DNA of 18,580 bases from Pseudomonadota bacterium (GTDB lineage: Bacteria; Pseudomonadota; Gammaproteobacteria; Burkholderiales; Thiobacillaceae). The notes beneath the pieces are model-generated. The model was not told the origin of the DNA. It worked only from the letters and a program-made list of their open reading frames with translations, and searched no databases. Made by a program: the position numbers and the translations under genes. The DNA lies in NCBI GenBank assembly GCA_021791235.1, contig JAJYXA010000224.1:1-18580 (forward strand), in the 5' to 3' direction. This document shows, piece after piece, positions 15,097 to 18,580 of this stretch (within the stretch, counting starts at the first letter, position 1; every line of letters starts with the position of its first letter).

Positions 15097-15173
15097 GCGC
15101 CCGTAGCTCAGATGGATAGAGTACTTGGCTACGAACCAAGGAGTCGGGAGTTCGAATCTCTCCGGGCGCACCA
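15097..15173 (+). tRNA. tRNA-Arg (anticodon ACG)
   Basis: A 77-base tRNA. The acceptor GCGCCCG pairs with CGGGCGC (15163-15169); discriminator A and encoded CCA follow. The anticodon stem CTTGG/CCAAG encloses CTACGAA with ACG at 15131-15133, which is normally deaminated to ICG to read CGU, CGC and CGA. Its 3' half is also the end of the recombinase remnant on the other strand, so it is a likely attachment site. Confidence 0.96.
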
Positions 15174-15344
15174 ATCTGGTATAAAACTGGGCACTTGATT
15201 ATTCAAGTTGCCCAGTTTTTCTTTCTGCATGGTTTCAGCCAAAGCCGCATAGCTTCCCTTGACGGTGGCGATCCCATCCTTCACCACGATTTCATCGACC
15301 AAGAGATGCAAATAGTTCTTGGCCAAGGCTGAGCCAATCAAGCA
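15129..15344 (-). pseudogene. C-terminal remnant of a site-specific serine recombinase
   Basis: The minus-strand frame reads about 70 residues (LAKNYLHLLVDEIVV, then KGSYAALAETM, then VPSFIPDWCARRDSNSR) that match the extreme C-terminus of large serine/resolvase-type recombinases. Their last residues, like these, are encoded by the integration-site tRNA gene. There is no catalytic N-terminal domain, no start codon with a ribosome binding site, and similarity stops at about 15344, where a 15-base direct repeat lies and the higA tail begins. It therefore looks like the end of an integrase whose body was lost. The frame ends inside tRNA-Arg. The call rests on memory of the family's C-terminal pattern and was not searched. 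Confidence 0.7.
15184..15224 (+). terminator. Intrinsic terminator after tRNA-Arg
   Basis: AAACTGGGCACTTGA pairs with TCAAGTTGCCCAGTTT, with one bulged base and a TTAT loop, followed by TTTTTCTTT. This is a strong rho-independent terminator 10 bases after the tRNA. It lies inside the recombinase remnant, so it probably arrived with the integrated element. Confidence 0.85.
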
Positions 15345-15348
15345 AGAG
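15334..15348. repeat. 15-bp direct repeat, left copy flanking higBA
   Basis: CCAATCAAGCAAGAG occurs here and, identically and in the same orientation, at 16072-16086. The pair brackets the higBA module with a period of 738 bases. This copy lies where recombinase similarity ends. Confidence 0.8.
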
Positions 15349-15386
15349 TATGACCTGGCCGGCGTTCCCAGCGGGGCGGGTATCCA

Positions 15387-15692
15387 TCAAGCGGCCTTCA
15401 GTGTCTCGATATGTTCGTAGCCGCCGCGTTGCTCGAGGTCCCATAGGTCGAGTGTTTGCTGCATCCGTAGCCAGATCTCGGGACCATTGCCTAGAAGTTG
15501 ACCAAGGCGCATGGCCATGTCCGGCGTAACGGGACGCTTTTCGTGGATCACCTCGGACACGGACACCCTGGATACGCCGAGGCGATCGGCAAACTCCTTC
15601 TGCGTCATGCCCAGGTGAGGCAGCACGTCCTCGCGCAAGATGGCGCCCGGGTGAGGAGGACGCCGCTTCGGATCGCGTAGAGACTTGGCCAT
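15387..15692 (-). CDS. higA: HigA-family antitoxin, XRE-type helix-turn-helix
   Basis: A 101-residue DNA-binding antitoxin that neutralises HigB and represses the operon. PPHPGAILREDVLPHLG followed by MTQKEFADRLGVSRVSVSEV (HTH about residues 29-52) and GNGPEIWLRMQQTLDLWD are the HigA/VapI signature. The ATG at 15692 overlaps the toxin stop by one base (TGATG), with GGAGGA nine bases upstream inside higB, a strong site that should favour antitoxin synthesis. Toxin-first order is the rule for higBA. It lies in an AT-richer segment next to a recombinase scar, consistent with acquisition. Confidence 0.93.
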   Translation of the reverse strand: MAKSLRDPKRRPPHPGAILREDVLPHLGMTQKEFADRLGVSRVSVSEVIHEKRPVTPDMAMRLGQLLGNGPEIWLRMQQTLDLWDLEQRGGYEHIETLKAA

Positions 15693-15970
15693 CAGTGATA
15701 ATCCTCCAGATTGACGACGACCACGTCTTCGCCTTCAAAACGAAACGTGATGCGCCAGTTACCCGACACAATCAATGACCATTCGCCTTTCCGCTCGCCC
15801 TTCAGCGGATGAAGGAACATGCCAGGGAGTGCCAGCTGCTTAGGAGTGCTCGCTTCGTCAAGCAGACTGAGAACGCGCAGGATACGGCTGGCATGCTGTG
15901 CATGGATACCGCGGGCGTCGTTCTTGCGAAAGAATCGCTCAAGGCCTTTGTGTCGAAAGCTCTTGATCAT
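15692..15970 (-). CDS. higB: HigB-family toxin, RelE-type ribosome-dependent mRNA interferase
   Basis: A 92-residue toxin of the plasmid-maintenance killer family, which cleaves translated mRNA at the ribosome. MIKSFRHKGLERFF, HAQHASRILRVLSLLDEA, LPGMFLHPLKGERKGEWSLI and GNWRITFRFEGEDVVVVNLEDYH cover the full family length with no break, so it should be active. There is no Shine-Dalgarno ahead of the ATG: the start is preceded directly by AT-rich promoter sequence. It is first in the operon, followed by higA with a one-base overlap. Confidence 0.93.
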   Translation of the reverse strand: MIKSFRHKGLERFFRKNDARGIHAQHASRILRVLSLLDEASTPKQLALPGMFLHPLKGERKGEWSLIVSGNWRITFRFEGEDVVVVNLEDYH

Positions 15971-16006
15971 ATTGTAAATTGTAATCTAATAATTAACATG
16001 GAGCAA
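15971..16006 (-). promoter_or_regulatory. higBA promoter and probable operator
   Basis: Read on the minus strand: TTGCTC (16006-16001), a 17-base spacer and TACAAT (15983-15978), ending seven bases before the higB ATG. ATTGTAA is repeated in tandem on the plus strand (15971-15977 and 15978-15984), and TGTAATC (15980-15986) is mirrored by GATTACA (16014-16020). These are good candidates for HigA binding sites. Confidence 0.5.
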
Positions 16007-16071
16007 TGCATCAGATTACACTAGGCTATGGATCGACTGGATCATATGACCCAGAGCGGCATGACTTTCCC

Positions 16072-16086
16072 CCAATCAAGCAAGAG
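16072..16086. repeat. 15-bp direct repeat, right copy flanking higBA
   Basis: Second copy of CCAATCAAGCAAGAG, identical to 15334-15348. The 128 bases from the higB start to the next gene otherwise hold only the higBA control region. Confidence 0.8.
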
Positions 16087-16098
16087 CGCGAGCCATTC

Positions 16099-16581
16099 TC
16101 ACAGCATTTCGATCACCCACTTGGTCACCGTGCCGGTCGCGTGGGCGCATTGCTGTCCGCGAGCGCTGTCGAACGCCTTGTACTCTTCGGCGTTCCACAT
16201 GTCGTAGGTTCGTCCGGTGAATTTTTCCTGCAATTGCTTGCAGGTCAGGCCTCCGAATTCCTCCCGGAACTTGTCCGTCAACTGCTGGGCTTTTTTGAAG
16301 TTGTTGATGTAACGGCCACGGTCGAGTTTGTCGCGGTCGCGGCCGTACCTCGCGCTCAACGCCAGCAACCCGCCGGTCAATGCGCCGCACGTGCCCTCCC
16401 CCATTAGACCGCCGCCCCCGGACAGGCCGTGGCTGGCCTTGATGAGCTGGTCATCGATGATGCCGACGGTCTCCTGGACCGTGGCGAGGACGCACTGCGG
16501 GCAACAGCCGTAATCCAGCTCATAACGCACGGCCTTGCCATAGGCCTGCTCTCCCAGCGACTGCTTCTGATCGTTTTCCAT
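16099..16581 (-). CDS. C_GCAxxG_C_C family protein (putative redox-active)
   Basis: A 160-residue protein with the cysteine pattern that names this family: an N-terminal cluster YGCCPQC (Cys26, 27, 30), the block EGTCGALTGG (Cys65), then Cys114 and Cys145. Members are thought to be redox-active or metal-binding, but no reaction is firmly assigned. The N-terminal helix and glycine-rich GLSGGGGLMGEG loop (residues 52-63) are typical. No signal peptide or membrane segment is seen. The ATG at 16581 has GAGG six bases upstream, with AT-rich promoter-like DNA (TAATAT) just before. It ends 13 bases from the right-hand direct repeat and is divergent from the methyltransferase gene. Confidence 0.8.
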   Translation of the reverse strand: MENDQKQSLGEQAYGKAVRYELDYGCCPQCVLATVQETVGIIDDQLIKASHGLSGGGGLMGEGTCGALTGGLLALSARYGRDRDKLDRGRYINNFKKAQQLTDKFREEFGGLTCKQLQEKFTGRTYDMWNAEEYKAFDSARGQQCAHATGTVTKWVIEML

Positions 16582-16680
16582 GGCGCGCCTCGTTCATATA
16601 TTAGACATTACCAATGTACCACTTTCATCGCTGCGCGGCCGCCTTGACCGCGCCCACTGATCCCATGCCTCTCAGGTGTA

Positions 16681-16686
16681 TATAAT
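16681..16686 (+). promoter_or_regulatory. Candidate -10 for the leader ORF and methyltransferase
   Basis: A perfect TATAAT, 31 bases before the leader ORF start. TTGACC at 16644-16649 is too far upstream (31-base spacer) to be its -35, and TGATCC at 16658-16663 is the best at 17 bases, so the promoter may need an activator. Confidence 0.4.
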
Positions 16687-16717
16687 CGAAAGCCATAGCT
16701 CCAGAAGGAGCCCATCG

Positions 16718-16741
16718 ATGACAGGAGGAATCCGCTCATGA
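16718..16741 (+). CDS. Candidate 7-codon leader ORF (MTGGIRS)
   Basis: ATG at 16718 is preceded by an excellent Shine-Dalgarno, AGAAGGAG (16703-16710), at seven bases. The ORF runs seven codons and its TGA overlaps the methyltransferase ATG (ATGA at 16738-16741). The methyltransferase Shine-Dalgarno, AGGAGGAA, lies inside it. Ribosomes ending here would be placed directly on the next start. Whether the peptide has any function is unknown. Confidence 0.45.
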   Translation: MTGGIRS

Positions 16742-17502
16742 GTCCACCGCCCCCAATCGCGGTTCGCGAACAATTCCGCGCGCAGCGTTTCAGCAAAGTC
16801 TGGACTCAGGAGCTAAACGAAGTGTTCGCCGATGTGGCGCCGTACTACGATCGGGCGAATCTTTTCGCCAGCTTCGGTATGTGGAACCGGTTGCTCGCCA
16901 GCTACATGGCGATGATCGAGGTCCATCCGAACGAACGGACGCTGGACGTTTGCGCCGGCACCAACGCCGTCGGCATCGCGCTGTTGCGGCGCGAACCGAG
17001 CCTGGAGGTGCACGCCATGGATCGCAGTGCCGCGATGCAGGAGGTCGGGCGGCAGCGCGCCACCGCCCAGGGATTCCACATCGACAGCGTGATCGGCGAC
17101 GTCCATGTGCTGCCTTTCCCGGACAATCATTTCGACGTGGTGACGCTGCAATTCGCTTCGCGCCATCTCCGGGTCACCGAGGTGTTCGCCGAGATCCACC
17201 GAGTACTCAAGCCGGGCGGACGCTTTTTCCACAGCGACATGCTGCGTCCGGCCAATCGGCTGGTCGAGAAGATTTACTACGCCTATCTGCGCGCCTGCCT
17301 GTCTTTGACTGGCCTGATGTTCGGGAGCAGCCAGGCCGCCCACAACTGCAAAAAATATTTCGTCGATGCGCTGGAGCTGTTCTATTCGGCCGATGAATTG
17401 TCCGAGGTACTGCGCGGGATAGGCTTCCGCGATGTCTCATCCAAGACGGTACTGGCCGGCACGATCGGCTTTCACCGCGCCGTCAAGCCGATGGCCGGCT
17501 GA
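16738..17502 (+). CDS. UbiE/COQ5-like class I SAM-dependent methyltransferase
   Basis: A 254-residue methyltransferase close to UbiE/MenG in length and layout: VFADVAPYYDRANLFASFG (about residues 29-47) corresponds to the UbiE 'F-x-x-V-A-x-x-Y-D-x-x-N' start, LDVCAGTNAVG (69-79) is motif I, GDVHVLPFPDNHFDVVTLQF gives motif II, and EIHRVLKPGGRF motif III. Motif I departs from the usual G-x-G-T-G (Asn76 where a glycine is common), and the FGLRN of true UbiE is FASRH here, so it is more likely a relative acting on a different quinone or aromatic substrate than the housekeeping ubiE. The start is supported by AGGAGGAA seven bases upstream, inside the leader ORF. It is followed by a palindromic repeat and a convergent gene. 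Confidence 0.82.
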   Translation: MSPPPPIAVREQFRAQRFSKVWTQELNEVFADVAPYYDRANLFASFGMWNRLLASYMAMIEVHPNERTLDVCAGTNAVGIALLRREPSLEVHAMDRSAAMQEVGRQRATAQGFHIDSVIGDVHVLPFPDNHFDVVTLQFASRHLRVTEVFAEIHRVLKPGGRFFHSDMLRPANRLVEKIYYAYLRACLSLTGLMFGSSQAAHNCKKYFVDALELFYSADELSEVLRGIGFRDVSSKTVLAGTIGFHRAVKPMAG

Positions 17503-17512
17503 AGAACAGTCA

Positions 17513-17577
17513 GATCGCTTCGCCTTCGGCTCGCGACGACGCCCACTTGCCGTCGTTGCGAGCGAAGCGCGGCAAGC
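17513..17577. repeat. Palindromic dispersed repeat (REP-like), inverted pair
   Basis: The left arm (17513-17540, GATCGCTTCGCCTTCGGCTC then GCGACGAC) and right arm (17551-17577, CGTCGTTGCGAGCGAAGCGC then GGCAAGC) are imperfect inverted copies around a 10-base loop. It matches the repeat at 1296-1433. It sits between two convergent genes, so the hairpin could end transcription from both sides. Confidence 0.65.
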
Positions 17578-17584
17578 TTCTCGA

Positions 17585-17824
17585 TCAGAGGCTTTTGTGC
17601 GTACCGTCGCAAAGCGCGCCGTTCTTGCTTTGCTTGCAGCCGCAGAAATAGACCGTTTTGCCCTCGTCGGCGGTGAACTTGGTCGGAACGAACTCGCTGC
17701 CCTTGTGGCTGCCGTCGCAGAAGGGTTGCGACTTGCTGTTGCCGCAGGAACACCAGTAGTAGTCCTTGCCCTTTTCGACTTCGACAGCGAACGGGGTTTT
17801 GGCGGCGATCGTCGGTTTGCTCAT
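17585..17824 (-). CDS. Tandem CDGSH-type iron-sulfur protein
   Basis: A 79-residue protein with two complete CDGSH motifs, each with the C-x-C...C-D-G-(S/T)-H ligand set for a [2Fe-2S] cluster: Cys25, Cys27, Cys36, His40 (CSCGNSKSQPFCDGSH) and Cys61, Cys63, Cys72, His76 (CGCKQSKNGALCDGTH). Such tandem motifs are known in bacterial members and in the mitochondrial MiNT branch; the role is probably electron or cluster transfer. There is no membrane anchor. The ATG at 17824 has AGAGG six bases upstream and a strong promoter further up. It is convergent with the methyltransferase. Confidence 0.93.
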   Translation of the reverse strand: MSKPTIAAKTPFAVEVEKGKDYYWCSCGNSKSQPFCDGSHKGSEFVPTKFTADEGKTVYFCGCKQSKNGALCDGTHKSL

Positions 17825-17881
17825 AGTGACCTCTTCTCGAACTGGATTGAAAAGTCCCCGTCAGGGGAAGTATCGACGCCG

Positions 17882-17910
17882 ATACTAGTCCTAGTTAGAA
17901 CCAATGTCAA
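17882..17910 (-). promoter_or_regulatory. Promoter of the CDGSH gene with an internal palindrome
   Basis: On the minus strand: a perfect TTGACA (17910-17905), a 17-base spacer and TAGTAT (17887-17882). ACTAGTCCTAGT (17884-17895; five-base arms around TC) overlaps the -10 and the spacer, where a repressor or redox regulator could bind. Confidence 0.6.
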
Positions 17911-18003
17911 AACGACGGATAAGCGGCGAATCAGGGCGCCGATCGTTCAGGCTGCATCGCTGCCGCGCAGCGCGTAGAATCACGCCTTTTTTGGCGATCG
18001 ATC

Positions 18004-18580
18004 ATGTGGTTCAAGAACCTCTCGCTCTACCGCGTTCCGGGATGGCAGATTTCCGCCGGGCAACTCGAGACGGCGCTCGCGCGCCAGGCATTCCAGAGCT
18101 GCGGACAGATGGACGGGGAGAGCCGCGGTTGGGTGGCGCCCAGAGGCGAAGGCGATGCCCTGGTCCATGCGCTCGGCCGGCAGTTTCTGATCGCGCTCTG
18201 CATCGAGCAAAAGCTCCTGCCCGCTGCGGTCATCAACCAGTATGCCAAAGCCCGCGCCGAGGAAATCGAGGAGCAGCAGGGCTCGAAACCCGGCCGCAAG
18301 CAACTGCGCGAAATCAGGGAGAGGATCACCGAAGAGCTATTGCCTCGGGCGTTCTCCCGCCGACGCCTGAGCTACGCCTGGATCGATCCGGTCAATGGCT
18401 GGCTGGTCATCGACGCTGCCAACCTGGCCCGAGCCGAGGAGGTTCTCGAAGCGCTGAGAAATTGCGTGGACTCGCTACCGCTCGCCCTGATCCGCACGCA
18501 GCTGTCGCCGATGTCGGCGATGACCGCCTGGCTCGCGGCCAATGAAGCGCCGCCCGGTTTCAGCATCGATCGCGACTGTG
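18004..18580 (+). CDS. rdgC: Recombination-associated protein RdgC, N-terminal part
   Basis: The first 192 codons of RdgC (about 300 residues in other proteobacteria) lie in the window; the gene runs past its end. RdgC forms a ring around double-stranded DNA and limits RecA loading. MWFKNLSLYRV at the start, then SCGQMDGESRGWVAPRG, KLLPAAVINQYAKARAEEIE, RKQLREIRERITEELLPRAF and YAWIDPVNGWLVID are all characteristic. ATG 18004 begins exactly at the conserved MWFKN, although no Shine-Dalgarno is visible. TAGAAT at 17975-17980 is a possible -10, 23 bases upstream, followed by a short CGCC-T6-GGCG hairpin. Confidence 0.94.
   Translation, partial: MWFKNLSLYRVPGWQISAGQLETALARQAFQSCGQMDGESRGWVAPRGEGDALVHALGRQFLIALCIEQKLLPAAVINQYAKARAEEIEEQQGSKPGRKQLREIRERITEELLPRAFSRRRLSYAWIDPVNGWLVIDAANLARAEEVLEALRNCVDSLPLALIRTQLSPMSAMTAWLAANEAPPGFSIDRDC

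Noticed and set aside
13393..15174. Minus-strand open frame (about 590 codons) across lysC and both tRNA genes
   Set aside because: It is antisense to a clear aspartate kinase and runs through two tRNAs. No recognisable domain is present.
1..18580. CRISPR array, complete insertion sequence or phage defence cluster
   Set aside because: No regularly spaced repeats, transposase or recognised defence operon is visible. The only mobile-DNA traces are the recombinase remnant, higBA and the DUF4143 ATPase.

Overview
The window is high-GC proteobacterial DNA. The gene content suggests a betaproteobacterium, perhaps of the Rhodocyclales group: a fused MaoC-phosphate acetyltransferase beside acetate kinase, a B12-dependent class II ribonucleotide reductase, lysC, rdgC and the tRNA structures. 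That placement is inference from gene content, not from a marker gene. There are 19 protein-coding genes or gene fragments (two run off the ends), one recombinase remnant, a candidate 7-codon leader ORF and two tRNA genes.

Layout. Positions 1-2034 (minus strand) hold the start of a PLP-dependent decarboxylase, a PIG3-type quinone oxidoreductase and a RutE/HadB-type nitroreductase; a palindromic dispersed repeat lies between the last two. A symmetric ATTATAAT core separates these from the plus-strand set at 2089-6042: MaoC-Pta fusion, a DUF4143 ATPase that looks inserted, and ackA. Pta and AckA together interconvert acyl-CoA, acyl phosphate and the free acid with ATP formation. Next comes nrdJ (6226-9105), preceded by a good NrdR box, then two tandem, translationally coupled paralogues that join TPR repeats to an ATP-grasp-like domain (9161-12774). 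A DsbA-fold isomerase (minus) and aspartate kinase lysC (plus) follow; lysC carries a strong internal start that could give a separate regulatory subunit.

Positions 14943-16100 form a mobile-DNA scar: tRNA-Ser(GCT), tRNA-Arg(ACG), the C-terminal remnant of a serine recombinase reading into the tRNA-Arg gene, and a higBA toxin-antitoxin pair bracketed by a perfect 15-bp direct repeat. After the scar come a C_GCAxxG_C_C family protein (minus), a UbiE-like methyltransferase behind a candidate 7-codon leader ORF, a second palindromic repeat, a tandem CDGSH iron-sulfur protein (minus) and the start of rdgC.

The best candidate for something not well described is the tandem TPR-ATP-grasp pair. Both copies keep the catalytic E-x-N metal motif but differ in the glycine loop and in TPR number (about 12 against 5). 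The substrate cannot be read from the sequence. No homology search or folding program was run; all family calls are by eye.
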